Assembly: GCA_027077795.1 (NCBI GenBank)
Contig: JALWTT010000015.1
Coordinates: forward strand, 124,001-188,000
Length of the DNA stretch: 64,000 nt
From: Thermotogaceae bacterium
GTDB lineage: Bacteria; Thermotogota; Thermotogae; Thermotogales; Thermotogaceae
Reading direction: 5' to 3'
Shown here: positions 1-9,002 of the stretch, one piece after another
How positions within the stretch are numbered: the first letter of the stretch is position 1
Layout of the letters: each line of letters opens with the position of its first letter
The notes under the pieces: model-generated
What the model was told of the DNA's origin: nothing
What the model saw: the letters and a program-made list of their open reading frames with translations, nothing else
Database searches by the model: none
Translations under genes and position numbers: made by a program

Positions 1-430
1 CGGATAGAATGGCCATCTTATAGAGGCGTTCTTCTGGATTCTCGTATGTCATCTTGATCTCTTCTAGTATTATCCTTCTCTCTATTTCAACATCTTCTTC
101 TCTCACAAGAGGGTAGAAGACTATCTCGTTGAGAACCTTCATAGTTTTCTTGAGTTGAAATGATGGAACCCTGGCATAGTAGACTGTTGATACTGGTGTG
201 GTGAATGCGTTCAGAACACCTCCAACACTTTCTACAGTGTACTTGAGCTCCTTCATCGCGAAATTTCTCGTTCCACGAAAGGACACATGCTCAAGAAAGT
301 GGGAGATTCCCGCTTGAGAATCTCCCTCATGTGCCGAGCCTATTCTCACAAGAAATGCCACAGATACTGTTTCCACGTGTGGTAGATCTTCAACGTAAAG
401 CTTTAAATCACTTATGTCTATTCTCTCCAC
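1..430 (-). CDS. M16-family zinc metallopeptidase, N-terminal part (cut by window edge)
   Basis: Only the first 143 codons are present. The translation has the inverzincin motif HFLEH at residues 44-48, where H44 and H48 would bind zinc and E47 would be the catalytic base. It also shows the usual family opening, with [15 protein letters not shown] followed by a glycine-rich turn. I place the start at GTG 430 because AGAAGGAGAG lies six bases upstream. This makes the gene overlap the end of pnp by 23 nt, so the two are probably translationally coupled. The frame stays open upstream to about 514 and could encode a longer N-terminus from GTG 514, but no ribosome-binding site is visible there. 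Members of this family are processing peptidases; the substrate cannot be inferred here. Confidence 0.85.
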   Translation of the reverse strand, partial: MERIDISDLKLYVEDLPHVETVSVAFLVRIGSAHEGDSQAGISHFLEHVSFRGTRNFAMKELKYTVESVGGVLNAFTTPVSTVYYARVPSFQLKKTMKVLNEIVFYPLVREEDVEIERRIILEEIKMTYENPEERLYKMAILS

Positions 431-2621
431 TTTTTTCTCTCCTTCTGCTAGGGTTGCCATATCTGTGCATTCCAGAGTGATCTCGAGGAAGTCTTCTGGA
501 AGATCTATTATCACCTTCAGTTATTTTAATTCCAGGTCTTTTAAATTGAAGTCTTCCCATTTCATCCACGTTTATTACCTCGACTTCTATTTCATCACCT
601 ATTTTGATTTTTTTCAGGAATTCTTTTGCACCAGCCCCCATCTTGCTCGCATGCATGAGCCCGATCTTCCCCGGTGGGATCTCCAGGAATATCCCGTAAG
701 GCTCTATTCTGGTAACCTTTCCCGTGACCACAGTTCCAACTTCTATATCTTTGACTATGCTTTGGATCATCTCTATAGCCTTATCTACCTTTTCTTCATC
801 GCTCCCTATTATCTTGACTTTTCCGGTCTCATCGTCTATGGAGACTTCTACACTGTAATCCTTGCTGATCTTCTTCACGATCTTTCCACCCGGCCCGATT
901 ATCTCTCCAACCTTTTCGGGATCAACTTGAGTCATCTTTATTATGGGCGCGTATTTCGACACACTGGGTCTTGGATTTGAAATGGTTTCATACAGTTTAT
1001 CCAGTATGAACATCCTTGCCCGTTTGGCCTGCTCTAGTGCCTCCTTCAAAAGTCTTTCGCTTACACCAGAGACCTTACAATCCATTTGAAAAGCCGTTAT
1101 TCCATCCCTCGTTCCAGCGACTTTGAAATCCATATCTCCGTAGTGGTCTTCGTTTCCCAGTATGTCTGTTAAAATGACAGTTTTGTCTGGTTCCATTATG
1201 AGACCCATTGCAACTCCAGCAACGTGTTTTTTCACCGGTACACCAGCATCCATGAGAGCCATGGAACCCGAGCAGACCGTTGCCATAGAACTCGATCCAT
1301 TGGATTCCAAAATCTCTGATACCACCCTTATTGTGTAAGGAAAGTCATCCTCCGGCGGTATAACAGCCTTGAGAGCTCTCTCAGCTAGATGGCCGTGACC
1401 TATTTCTCTTCTGCTCGGCCCTCTCATCGGTTTGACCTCTCCCGTTGAGAATGGGGGGAAATTGTAATGGAGCATGAACCTCTTTGTTCCTTCCTCCAAA
1501 ATTGTGTCGATTATCTGCTCATCCATAGGTGCCCCAAGGGTAACTATTCCTAGACTCTGCGTCTCACCTCTTGTGAAAAGGGCCGAACCATGTGTTCTTG
1601 GAAGTAGCCCCACCTCGCATGTTATAGGTCTTATCTCATCTGGTTTTCTCCCATCCATTCTCACACCTTTTTCTACGATCATTCTTCTCATCGTATACTT
1701 AACGAGATCATCATAGGCATCTTTTAAGAATTCCACGTAGTTGTCTAAACTATCGCCTTCCTCCAAATTCCATACCTCCGAGAAAAATCTTTCCATTAGA
1801 GAATCTCTGTAGTTTTTCAAGGCCTCACTTCTGGCGTGTTTTTCCTTAACCAACATCCGCTTTTCAAGCTCGTCCTTATCGATCAGTTCCAGGAACTTGT
1901 CAACCATACCTTCAGGTGGTTCTGGGTATTCAGGCTGATACTTCTCCACTTGGATCTCAGAGATGATCCTCTCCTCAAATTCCACGATTTTTTTGATGGC
2001 ATCGTGTGCCACCATCAGAGCTTTCACCATTTCCCCCTCGCTTATTTCACCAGCTTCCCCTTCAACCATAGTTATCGCGTCTTTCGTTCCAGCGACGACT
2101 ATATCAAGTCGGCTGTTTTCCAGTTGCTCTTCACTGGGGAATACAACAAACTCCCCATCTATGTAGCCAATTCTCACTCCGGCGACGATACCTTCAAATG
2201 GTATCTTGGATATATTAAGCGCGAGTGAGGCAGCGGTTATTCCCATAACATCTGGTGGATTGCACGGATCAGCGGACAGAACCATGACTATCACCTGAAC
2301 TTCGTTTCGGAATTTCTTTGGGAAAAGAGGTCTTATGGGCCTGTCGATGAGTCTTGCTGAGAGTATAGCGCTCTCTGATGGCCTCCCTTCCCTCTTTATA
2401 AAACCTCCTGGAATCTTTCCAGCGGCGTAGAACTTCTCTTGAAAGTCGACCGTTAGTGGAACAAAGTCTACGCCTTGTACAGTGCTTTCTGACATGGTTG
2501 CGGTTGCTAAAACTATAGATTCTCCCATCTTCAAGAGAGCTGATCCGTGTGCTTGCTTTGCCACCTTTCCATGCTCCACAACCATCTTTCTACCGTAGAG
2601 CTCCATTCCCCATCTTTGCAA
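408..2621 (-). CDS. pnp: Polyribonucleotide nucleotidyltransferase (PNPase)
   Basis: This is the phosphorolytic 3'-5' exoribonuclease of RNA turnover. Two RNase PH domains are seen, the second with the motifs [10 protein letters not shown] and [17 protein letters not shown]. They are followed by a KH domain ([14 protein letters not shown]) and a C-terminal S1 domain ([20 protein letters not shown]). I choose TTG 2621 as the start because AAAGGGGTGAT, a near-perfect anti-16S match, lies just upstream. The resulting N-terminus [11 protein letters not shown] also fits what I remember of Thermotoga PNPase. After the S1 domain there is a basic tail of about 35 residues rich in Arg and Ser that ends inside the start of the M16 gene. 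The gene lies 64 nt downstream of rpsO, as in the classic rpsO-pnp arrangement. Confidence 0.97.
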   Translation of the reverse strand: MQRWGMELYGRKMVVEHGKVAKQAHGSALLKMGESIVLATATMSESTVQGVDFVPLTVDFQEKFYAAGKIPGGFIKREGRPSESAILSARLIDRPIRPLFPKKFRNEVQVIVMVLSADPCNPPDVMGITAASLALNISKIPFEGIVAGVRIGYIDGEFVVFPSEEQLENSRLDIVVAGTKDAITMVEGEAGEISEGEMVKALMVAHDAIKKIVEFEERIISEIQVEKYQPEYPEPPEGMVDKFLELIDKDELEKRMLVKEKHARSEALKNYRDSLMERFFSEVWNLEEGDSLDNYVEFLKDAYDDLVKYTMRRMIVEKGVRMDGRKPDEIRPITCEVGLLPRTHGSALFTRGETQSLGIVTLGAPMDEQIIDTILEEGTKRFMLHYNFPPFSTGEVKPMRGPSRREIGHGHLAERALKAVIPPEDDFPYTIRVVSEILESNGSSSMATVCSGSMALMDAGVPVKKHVAGVAMGLIMEPDKTVILTDILGNEDHYGDMDFKVAGTRDGITAFQMDCKVSGVSERLLKEALEQAKRARMFILDKLYETISNPRPSVSKYAPIIKMTQVDPEKVGEIIGPGGKIVKKISKDYSVEVSIDDETGKVKIIGSDEEKVDKAIEMIQSIVKDIEVGTVVTGKVTRIEPYGIFLEIPPGKIGLMHASKMGAGAKEFLKKIKIGDEIEVEVINVDEMGRLQFKRPGIKITEGDNRSSRRLPRDHSGMHRYGNPSRRREKSGENRHK

Positions 2622-2657
2622 TAAAATCACCCCTTTCCGAGTCTGTATCTAAATGGA

Positions 2658-2680
2658 GAGCGGGCGCAATCAGCCCGCTC
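2658..2680 (-). terminator. Strong hairpin between rpsO and pnp
   Basis: GAGCGGGC and GCCCGCTC form an 8-bp GC-rich stem around a 7-nt loop, directly after the rpsO stop codon. No long T-run follows. It is therefore more likely a read-through attenuator or RNase processing site than a full terminator, comparable to the hairpins between rpsO and pnp in enterobacteria. Confidence 0.5.
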
Positions 2681-2685
2681 CCCCT

Positions 2686-2955
2686 TCACTTCCTCAATCC
2701 CAGTTTCTCTATCAACTCTTTATAAACTTCCGGTTTTTTCTTCCTCAGATACTTTAGAAGCTTTCTCCTCCTACCGACCATTTTCATCAGTCCTCTTCTG
2801 GAGTGGTAATCCTTTGGATGCTTTCTCAAGTGCTCTGTTAAATGCCTGATTCTAGCTGTGAGAAGGGCAATTTGAACTTCCACAGATCCCGTGTCCTTAT
2901 CACTTATCCTATACTCCTTTATTATCTCGGCCTTTTTCTCCGGGTCGAGACCCAA
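2686..2955 (-). CDS. rpsO: 30S ribosomal protein S15
   Basis: The 89-residue product has the four-helix S15 sequence, including [15 protein letters not shown], a central His-Ser-Arg-Arg-Gly segment at the rRNA-contacting loop, and a basic C-terminal helix. The start is TTG 2955, six bases after AGGAGGTG. An in-frame GTG lies inside the ribosome-binding site itself and would add three residues, so I reject it. The length equals the family norm. S15 binds 16S rRNA at the central-domain three-way junction. In several bacteria it also represses its own mRNA, and the structured leader just upstream suggests the same here. Confidence 0.97.
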   Translation of the reverse strand: MGLDPEKKAEIIKEYRISDKDTGSVEVQIALLTARIRHLTEHLRKHPKDYHSRRGLMKMVGRRRKLLKYLRKKKPEVYKELIEKLGLRK

Positions 2956-2986
2956 TTCGAACACCTCCTAATTTCTTCTCCCAGAG

Positions 2987-3023
2987 CCCAGAATCGGGAC
3001 TTCGCCGCGACCCGAGCTTTGGG
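2987..3023 (-). promoter_or_regulatory. Structured rpsO leader hairpin, possible S15 autoregulatory site
   Basis: On the minus strand the rpsO 5' leader contains CCCA...TGGG enclosing CGGG...CCCG, with an inner TCG/CGA pairing. The whole makes an interrupted long hairpin of about 37 nt that ends some 22 nt before the ribosome-binding site. S15 leader RNAs in other bacteria use GC-rich helices with internal mismatches as mimics of the rRNA site. That function here is inference. Confidence 0.45.
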
Positions 3024-3031
3024 GCAGATGT

Positions 3032-3037
3032 ATTATA
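3032..3037 (-). promoter_or_regulatory. Candidate -10 element for rpsO
   Basis: TATAAT is read on the minus strand, about 80 nt before the rpsO start and just upstream of the leader hairpin. No convincing TTGACA-like -35 box lies at 16-18 bp, so the call rests on the -10 box and its placement. Confidence 0.4.
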
Positions 3038-3173
3038 ACGCAATCTCCTATGAGAAGTGTAGATGGTTTTTTATCGATCCCAGCACATCTCTTCAGCTCG
3101 ATCTCAAAAAGCATGCTTGGCTTTTTCGGGAAAGTATCCGGTGAGTAGTAACATATACGGGGAGGGAGATAGG

Positions 3174-3497
3174 TTGGATAGGAGGATAAAAAGTCACCCG
3201 ATCCTTGAGTTTGAAGGTGAAGAAACTGTCACTTTTTACTTTGAAGGAACGCCCCTTAGGGCAAAACCATCGGATACGATAGCATCCGCTTTGATAGCTA
3301 ACGGGATAGATATCTTCGGATGGACGGAGAAAGGAAGAGCTCGGGGATTTTTCTGCGCGATAGGCAAATGCTCGTCATGCCTTGTAGTGGTGAACGGAAC
3401 TCCGAACATCAGAGCTTGCATCACGAAGGTTAAGGAAGGGATGAAGGTTGAAAGACAGATAGGCAGGGGAATGCCGCTCTGGGAGGAGAAACAATGA
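3174..3497 (+). CDS. (2Fe-2S)-binding small subunit of a flavin-dependent amine/amino-acid dehydrogenase
   Basis: The 107-residue protein is a single plant-type ferredoxin domain. Its cluster ligands are C61, C66, C69 and C82 (CAIGKCSSC followed by ACITKV). Small subunits like this are found in sarcosine oxidase, hydrogen cyanide synthase and dye-linked proline dehydrogenase complexes, where they sit beside FAD subunits. The start is TTG 3174, preceded by GGGGAGGGAG; the reading frame is open further upstream but has no better ribosome-binding site. The gene overlaps the next FAD/Fe-S subunit by 4 nt. The first enzyme gene of this operon thus starts with a TTG, and the promoter is not obvious. 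Confidence 0.85.
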   Translation: MDRRIKSHPILEFEGEETVTFYFEGTPLRAKPSDTIASALIANGIDIFGWTEKGRARGFFCAIGKCSSCLVVVNGTPNIRACITKVKEGMKVERQIGRGMPLWEEKQ

Positions 3498-5290
3498 AGA
3501 CAAAGCTCCTTATCGTGGGTGGTGGACCAGCTGGATTATCCGGTGCCATAGCCGCAGCAGAGAGCGGTGTGGATGTTCTCGTTGTGGACGAAGGTCTTGA
3601 GCTTGGTGGGCAATTAGTTAAACAGACTCATAAATTCTTCGGGCATCAGGGATTTTTCGCTTCAAAAAGAGGCGTTGAGATAGCGAAGATTCTCAAAAAC
3701 AGAATCGAGGAGCTGGGAGTAAAGTACATGCTCCAGACGACACTCGTTGGATTTTACGAAGATACCGCGGTCGCGTATAGCAGAGAAGAGGACAAAACTT
3801 ATGAAATAGATTACGACTACGTCCTTTTGGCAACGGGAGCTTCTGAGAAATTTCTCGTTTTCAAAAACAACATGCTTCCAGGAGTTTACGGAGCTGGAGC
3901 AGTTCAGACTCTCATGAACCAGTACGGGGTTCTTCCGGGTGAAGATTTTCTGATAATCGGTGCTGGAAACATCGGTTTGATAGTAGCGTATCAAATAGCC
4001 CAAGCTGGTGGAAACGTCAGGGCGATTGTCGAGATATCAGACAAGGTCGGTGGGTACGAAGTCCACGCCAACAAGATAAGAAGGATGGGAATACCGATTC
4101 TTTTGCGCCACACGATAATCAAAGCGATTGGAAAAGACAGAGTCAAAGGTGCCGTGATAGCAAAAGTCGATGAAAACTTCAAAGTCATAGAGGGAACAGA
4201 AAGAGAAATCGTTGCGGATACGATATGCCTGGCGGTGGGTCTCCAGCCATCGATCGAGCTTGCGAGTCAACTTGGTGTTGAGATGGTATACATACCTGAG
4301 CTCGGTGGGCACGTTCCGAAAAGAGATGAGAACATGCGAACTTCTAAAAGGAATATCTTCGTAGCTGGAGATCTGTCTGGAATCGAGGAAGCGACGAGTG
4401 CGATGGCAGAGGGTTACATAGCCGGCTACACGATAGCCCAGGATATAACAGGGAAAGATCTCTCAGAGAAGATAAACAAATACAAAGAAGAGCTCGCAGA
4501 TCTCAGAAGGGGACCATTTGGAAAGAAGGTAAGATCTGGCCTTGAGAAGATGGGAATTGTCCTTCCAAGCGGCGGGTACAGAACAGACTTGCAGAAAGAT
4601 TTCGGACCAGCTGGAAAGTTAAGAGCCGTGATGGAGTGTCACCAGAACATACCTTGCAACCCGTGCGAAGCCGTCTGCCCAACCAATGCGATAAACATGG
4701 GAGGGAATATAAACGGTATCCCACATATAAATTACGACAAATGCGTCGGGTGTATGATGTGCGTTATGAAGTGCCCCGGCCTTGCGATATTCATGGTGCA
4801 GGAATTCGACGAGTACTCGGTCGTCGGCATTCCGTACGAATTCGAGCCGCTTCCAAATGTTGGAGATAAAGTCATTCTGATGGACAGAAACGGTGAAGAC
4901 GTCGGTGAAGGTGTCATCCAAAGAGTCATAAAGAACAGAAAAGACAAGACACACGTGGTTTATGTCGCTATGGAAAAGGGGCTTGAAAGAACCGTAAGGC
5001 ACTTCAGAGTTCCTTCAGATGAAGAAGATGAAATAGTCTGCAGATGCGAAGAAGTTACAAAAAGAGATGTGGAAAAGGCGATAGATATGGGGTTCACGGA
5101 TTTTGAGGAGCTCAGAAGATATCTTAGGATAGGTATGGGACCTTGTGGTGGGAGAACTTGCAGACTCATAACTATGGGAATACTCGCAAGGAAAACCGGA
5201 AAGAGCATGGAAGAGATATCGAATATGAATCTGCGCCCACCATCGATTCCCATCTCCTTTGGCTCCATACTGAGAGGTGAGAAAGAGTGA
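3494..5290 (+). CDS. FAD-dependent oxidoreductase subunit with 2x[4Fe-4S] ferredoxin and BFD-like domains
   Basis: This 598-residue protein has an N-terminal Rossmann FAD fold (IVGGGPAGLSGAIAA), a second nucleotide-binding site (IIGAGNIGLIVAYQIA) and an FAD-closing GD motif (FVAGDLSG). A ferredoxin module follows: C382-x5-C-x2-C-x3-C, then CVGCMMCVMKC starting at C417. The C-terminus is a BFD-like domain with CRC at 516 and a downstream CGGRTC. HcnB, sarcosine oxidase alpha and proline dehydrogenase alpha-type subunits share the FAD and BFD parts. The built-in two-cluster ferredoxin adds an electron wire. It is coupled by 4-nt overlaps to the small Fe-S subunit upstream and the DAO-type subunit downstream. 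The physiological substrate is not evident. Confidence 0.85.
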   Translation: MKTKLLIVGGGPAGLSGAIAAAESGVDVLVVDEGLELGGQLVKQTHKFFGHQGFFASKRGVEIAKILKNRIEELGVKYMLQTTLVGFYEDTAVAYSREEDKTYEIDYDYVLLATGASEKFLVFKNNMLPGVYGAGAVQTLMNQYGVLPGEDFLIIGAGNIGLIVAYQIAQAGGNVRAIVEISDKVGGYEVHANKIRRMGIPILLRHTIIKAIGKDRVKGAVIAKVDENFKVIEGTEREIVADTICLAVGLQPSIELASQLGVEMVYIPELGGHVPKRDENMRTSKRNIFVAGDLSGIEEATSAMAEGYIAGYTIAQDITGKDLSEKINKYKEELADLRRGPFGKKVRSGLEKMGIVLPSGGYRTDLQKDFGPAGKLRAVMECHQNIPCNPCEAVCPTNAINMGGNINGIPHINYDKCVGCMMCVMKCPGLAIFMVQEFDEYSVVGIPYEFEPLPNVGDKVILMDRNGEDVGEGVIQRVIKNRKDKTHVVYVAMEKGLERTVRHFRVPSDEEDEIVCRCEEVTKRDVEKAIDMGFTDFEELRRYLRIGMGPCGGRTCRLITMGILARKTGKSMEEISNMNLRPPSIPISFGSILRGEKE

Positions 5291-6429
5291 AGGAATATCG
5301 CGTCTGCATAATAGGTGGGGGAATAATCGGAACATCGATAGCTTTTCATCTGGCAAAATTGGGAGAAAGAAGAGTAGCAGTCTTTGAAAGGAGCTATATC
5401 TCATCTGGCGCAACTGGAAGATGTGGCGGGGGGATAAGACAGCAGTGGAGTGCGAGGATGAACGTTCGCCTTGCGATGAGAAGCGTCAAGCTCTTTGAAA
5501 GGTTCGAAAAAGATGCGGGTTTTGACATAGAGTACAGACAGGGCGGATATCTACTGATGGCTTTCACGGAAGAGGAAGCGGAGCGCTTTGAAAGAAATGT
5601 GAAAATGCAAAGGGAAGAAGGACTCGATGTTGAGATCCTTTCTCCAAAGATGGTAAAGGAAAGATATCCCTTCATAAACACGGAAAATCTGATTCTGGCA
5701 ACATTCTGCCAGACTGACGGACATGCGAATCCGCACCTTGCGAATTTCGGATACGCTTTCGCCGCAAGAAGGTTAGGCGTTGATATATACACCCACGCGG
5801 AAGTGAAGGACATCATCGTTCAGAATGGAAGCGTTATGGGAATAGAGAGCTCTATTGGATCTTTTAAATGCGACGTTGTAGTTAACGCAGCTGGGGCGTG
5901 GTCTAAAGAAGTTGGAAAGATGGCCGGAATCGATATCCCCACAACGAGCTATCGTCACCAGATATTCGTTACCGAAAGTTTGAGAGATTTCTTCCCGTTC
6001 ATGGCGATATCTTTTGATGGGAATTTTTACATCAGACAGACCAAACACGGCCAGATGATAATGGGCCAGGGAGATCCGAATGAAAAGCCCGGTGTGAACA
6101 GAAATGTGACTTATGAGTTTTTAAAGAGTATGTCAGAGAAGATGACGAAGATCTTTCCTTTCTTGGAAAATGTCAGGATTCTCCGGCAATGGGCCGGGTG
6201 CTACAACATGTCCCCAGATGCTCAGCCGATAGTCGGATGCTCTAAGAAAGTAAACGGCTTTTGCTACGCAGCCGGCTTCTCCGGCCACGGATTCATGTTG
6301 GCACCAGCGGTCGGAGAGGCCCTGGCAGAGCTGATAATTAAAGGCTCAACCGAGCATGTCGATATCTCGTTCCTTGACATCGACCGATTTGAAAAGGGAG
6401 AAGTCGAGATAGAAGGGAATGTGGTCTAA
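5287..6429 (+). CDS. DAO-family FAD-dependent dehydrogenase (catalytic subunit)
   Basis: The 380-residue protein has the FAD motif [19 protein letters not shown] at the N-terminus and the glycine-rich segment [16 protein letters not shown] typical of the D-amino-acid oxidase/sarcosine oxidase beta fold. Near the C-terminus is [20 protein letters not shown], which closes the flavin site. It starts at GTG 5287, overlapping the previous stop (GTGA). In related complexes this subunit oxidises the C-N bond of an amino acid such as proline, sarcosine or an opine. Electrons would then pass through the Fe-S partners encoded upstream. I favour a proline- or sarcosine-type dehydrogenase, but the sequence does not fix the substrate. 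Confidence 0.85.
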   Translation: MKEYRVCIIGGGIIGTSIAFHLAKLGERRVAVFERSYISSGATGRCGGGIRQQWSARMNVRLAMRSVKLFERFEKDAGFDIEYRQGGYLLMAFTEEEAERFERNVKMQREEGLDVEILSPKMVKERYPFINTENLILATFCQTDGHANPHLANFGYAFAARRLGVDIYTHAEVKDIIVQNGSVMGIESSIGSFKCDVVVNAAGAWSKEVGKMAGIDIPTTSYRHQIFVTESLRDFFPFMAISFDGNFYIRQTKHGQMIMGQGDPNEKPGVNRNVTYEFLKSMSEKMTKIFPFLENVRILRQWAGCYNMSPDAQPIVGCSKKVNGFCYAAGFSGHGFMLAPAVGEALAELIIKGSTEHVDISFLDIDRFEKGEVEIEGNVV

Positions 6430-7145
6430 CCCTTGAAGAACTTTTGATTTTCAAGGAGCTGATCTTTTGGGACATCTTTCAGGTATTTTGCAGGAGCTCC
6501 TATTACGATTATTTTCGGCGGGACGTCTCTTGTCACCACCGATCCGGCTCCAATCACGGCATCTTCCCCTATCGTTATCCCTGGGAGTATAGTCGCGTTC
6601 GCCCCTATCCGTGCTCCTCTTTTAAGATGCGGGCCTTTGAAATACTTGAACCTTTCTTCGGTTCTTCCCATGAACATATCGTTTGTGAACGTCACCATCG
6701 GAGCAACGAAGCAGTAGTCTTCCACTATCGACATGGCGGTTATGTAGGCGTTTGTCTCTAACTTCACCCACTTTCCTATCTTGCATTTGTTCTCAACCGC
6801 GACACCTCTTCCAACGATCGTTCCTTCTCCTATCTCAACATCTTCTCTTATGGTGGCGAGATCCCCTACGAAGACGTTGTCATTTAAAACGGCTCCCCTG
6901 TATATCACGCATCCAGATCCTATTCTGACGTTGTTCCCTATAACGAGTTTTGGAAGTTCTTTGGATTCAGTCACGGCACTCGCTTTCGCTTTCATCGGTT
7001 TTCTTCCAAGAACCGTGTTGTCTCCTATCACAACGTTGTTACCTATCACAACTCCGGACTTTATAACGACGTTATGTCCGATCACGACGTTCTCTCCGAT
7101 CTGTACATCGTCCTCTATGACAACGTTCTTTCCCATTCCTTCCAT
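6426..7145 (-). CDS. Left-handed beta-helix (hexapeptide repeat) acyltransferase
   Basis: The 239-residue protein consists largely of isoleucine/valine-x4 hexapeptide repeats ([16 protein letters not shown] and many more), the signature of LbH acyltransferases. The C-terminal coil has the usual end [24 protein letters not shown]. Such enzymes transfer an acetyl or succinyl group to a sugar-nucleotide or amino-acid amine or hydroxyl. The start is ATG 7145 after GGTGGAGGTGAG. The stop codon overlaps the stop of the converging dehydrogenase gene. The gene is transcribed divergently from the deacetylase/ATP-grasp/nucleotidyltransferase trio. That fits a shared role in making or modifying a sugar, but this is only inference. 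Confidence 0.85.
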   Translation of the reverse strand: MEGMGKNVVIEDDVQIGENVVIGHNVVIKSGVVIGNNVVIGDNTVLGRKPMKAKASAVTESKELPKLVIGNNVRIGSGCVIYRGAVLNDNVFVGDLATIREDVEIGEGTIVGRGVAVENKCKIGKWVKLETNAYITAMSIVEDYCFVAPMVTFTNDMFMGRTEERFKYFKGPHLKRGARIGANATILPGITIGEDAVIGAGSVVTRDVPPKIIVIGAPAKYLKDVPKDQLLENQKFFKG

Positions 7146-7166
7146 GAACTCACCTCCACCTATGCT

Positions 7167-7174
7167 ATTATAAT
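7167..7174. promoter_or_regulatory. Palindromic ATTATAAT shared by two divergent promoters
   Basis: ATTATAAT contains TATAAT on both strands (plus 7169-7174, minus 7172-7167) in the 52-bp gap between two divergent genes. With starts about 7 nt downstream, each mRNA would begin almost at its ribosome-binding site, giving very short leaders. No good -35 boxes are seen; ATCACA at 7195-7190 on the minus strand is a 4/6 match. Confidence 0.55.
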
Positions 7175-7197
7175 TCTTTCGATAGGAGGTGTGATCA

Positions 7198-7932
7198 ATG
7201 TTCACTTTCAAAGATTATTCAGAGATCTTGTCAAAACTCAAAGAACTGTTTGAATTTTCGAGTTTTACAGAATTTTCAGACAAAGGAAAAGTCTACCTAA
7301 GACACGATATAGATGTCTTCATAGAGAACACCCTGATGCTTGCTAAAGTGGAGAATGAATTGAATATAAAGTCTACCTACATGTTTATGACAGAGGGAGA
7401 GTTTTACAACATATTGTCGAGAAGTTCAGAGAAATTGATAACGACTCTAAAAGATATGGGACATTATGTTGGCCTACATTTAGATATGCGATTTGTAGAC
7501 AATTCAGACGCGTTGCAGACAAAGGATTACATTATGAGAAGCTTTGAGTTCTTCTCAAAATATCTTCCACTGGACCCAGTGGTGTCTTTTCATAGACCAA
7601 ATGTGAAAGTTTTGAAAGATTTAGAATTGCCCGGAATAGTTAACGTTTATCACAGAAGATTTTTCGAAGGAATAAGATACTTTTCCGATTCAAAAATGAG
7701 GAATTTTGTGCCGCAACTTTTAGAAAGCTTGAAAAACGATGATAAAACAAGTATTCAACTTCTTGTTCATCCACTTTGGTGGGATCACGTTGAATACAAC
7801 ATACTGACGTCAGTGGACAGATATTTAGAGATGAAGAAGCAGTTTTTGAGAAGAAATTTTAGAGAGGAAATGAATGTTTTCAAAGATCTTATAGACAGCA
7901 GATTCTTTGGCGATATGGAGGAGATAAAGTGA
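7198..7932 (+). CDS. Polysaccharide deacetylase-like (NodB-fold) protein
   Basis: The 244-residue protein shows degenerate NodB-type motifs: [10 protein letters not shown] (motif 1, with the Asp-Ile-Asp), YVGLHLD, VVSFHRP and LLVHPLWW. These His and Asp residues could form the metal site of a carbohydrate esterase family 4-like fold. There is no signal peptide, so it should act in the cytoplasm. Proteins of this sort with an LRHDID motif often occur in glycan biosynthesis clusters. The start is ATG 7198, six nt after AGGAGGTGTGATC. The gene overlaps the ATP-grasp gene by 4 nt. Its base composition appears AT-richer than the flanking operons. Exact chemistry is unknown. Confidence 0.7.
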   Translation: MFTFKDYSEILSKLKELFEFSSFTEFSDKGKVYLRHDIDVFIENTLMLAKVENELNIKSTYMFMTEGEFYNILSRSSEKLITTLKDMGHYVGLHLDMRFVDNSDALQTKDYIMRSFEFFSKYLPLDPVVSFHRPNVKVLKDLELPGIVNVYHRRFFEGIRYFSDSKMRNFVPQLLESLKNDDKTSIQLLVHPLWWDHVEYNILTSVDRYLEMKKQFLRRNFREEMNVFKDLIDSRFFGDMEEIK

Positions 7933-9002
7933 GAAGAGTTCTTATAACAGGTGGAGGAGCACCTGGGATAGCTGGGACTATCTATGCATTGAGAAAATTT
8001 TACGGCGACGATTTAGAAATAATAACTGTGGATGCAAGAGATGATGTCGTTGGAAAATACATGTCTGACAGATTCTACAAGATTCCAAAAGCTGGATCTG
8101 ATGATTTTGTAGATGCTCTCGTGGATATATCTATTCGAGAAAAAGTGGAAGTGATACTACCGCAGGTGACCAGAGAGCTCGAGATATTATCCGAGAACGT
8201 GGAAATATTCAAAGGAAATGGAATCAAAGTTGTAGTTTCGCCATCAAAGTCCCTATATATTGCTAACAACAAATACAAGCTTTTGAAAATAGCTGAATCT
8301 GTTGGGTATGAACAGGGGTTTTACAAGGTGGTCAAAAGCAAAGATGAATTGATCGAATTTGCAGAAGAAGTAGGTTTCCCCAAGAAGAAATTTGTTGTGA
8401 AGATCCCTATATCCAACGGCATGAGAGGACTCAGAATAGTGACCGATAAAAGATTAGATTTAAAGAGCTTTATTGAGGAAAAACCAAGGGGAGAATTTGC
8501 AACACTTGAGGATATTCTAAATTTATTCGATCAAGGAAGCTTGGAACTTTTGTGTATGGAATATTATCCCGGAAAAGAGTACACAGTCGATGTTTACAGA
8601 AGCCCCCTTACCGGTGATAAAGTTGTGGTTCCCAGGAGTAGGGATGTAATAAGAACGGGAATAACTTTTGAAGGGACAATAGAAAAAAATCAAGAAATAA
8701 TAGAAATATCCGAGAAATTAGCAGATGAGCTGGATTTGATTTTCTCGTTCGGGTTCCAATTCAAATTGGACGAAAATGGAAAACCAAAACTTCTTGAATC
8801 AAACCCAAGAATCCAGGGAACCATGATAGCGGCCGTAATGGCTGGTGCTAATATGATAGCTTGGAGCGTTGAAGAGTCTCTGGGAAATCCTGTTGATATC
8901 TCTGATGTAGAAATTTCCTGGGGAATGAAATTCAAAAGATACTGGGGAGGAATAGGAATAAAAGACAAAAGTTTCGATATTACAAATCCTTTTTTAAGAT
9001 GA
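7929..9002 (+). CDS. ATP-grasp domain ligase
   Basis: The 357-residue protein has an N-terminal Rossmann-like pre-ATP-grasp domain (VLITGGGAPGIAGTIYALRKF) and a central ATP-grasp fold. Visible landmarks are FVVKIPISNGMRGLRIV (phosphate-binding lysine and glycine loop), LCMEYYPGKEYTVDVY and KLLESNPRIQGTM (the metal-binding Glu and Asn). Family members ligate a carboxylate to an amine or thiol through an acyl phosphate. The sequence is of the carbamoyl-phosphate-synthase-like group seen in polysaccharide and natural-product clusters. It begins at GTG 7929 within the stop of the deacetylase gene and overlaps the next gene by 4 nt. I infer that the three proteins act in one pathway. Confidence 0.8.
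   Translation: MRRVLITGGGAPGIAGTIYALRKFYGDDLEIITVDARDDVVGKYMSDRFYKIPKAGSDDFVDALVDISIREKVEVILPQVTRELEILSENVEIFKGNGIKVVVSPSKSLYIANNKYKLLKIAESVGYEQGFYKVVKSKDELIEFAEEVGFPKKKFVVKIPISNGMRGLRIVTDKRLDLKSFIEEKPRGEFATLEDILNLFDQGSLELLCMEYYPGKEYTVDVYRSPLTGDKVVVPRSRDVIRTGITFEGTIEKNQEIIEISEKLADELDLIFSFGFQFKLDENGKPKLLESNPRIQGTMIAAVMAGANMIAWSVEESLGNPVDISDVEISWGMKFKRYWGGIGIKDKSFDITNPFLR

Noticed and set aside
408-980. Plus-strand open frame opposite the pnp 3' end
   Set aside because: The translation is low-complexity and aromatic-rich, as expected for the complement of a purine-rich gene.
2658-2680. Full intrinsic terminator separating rpsO from pnp
   Set aside because: The stem is strong but has no T-run, so complete termination is unlikely.
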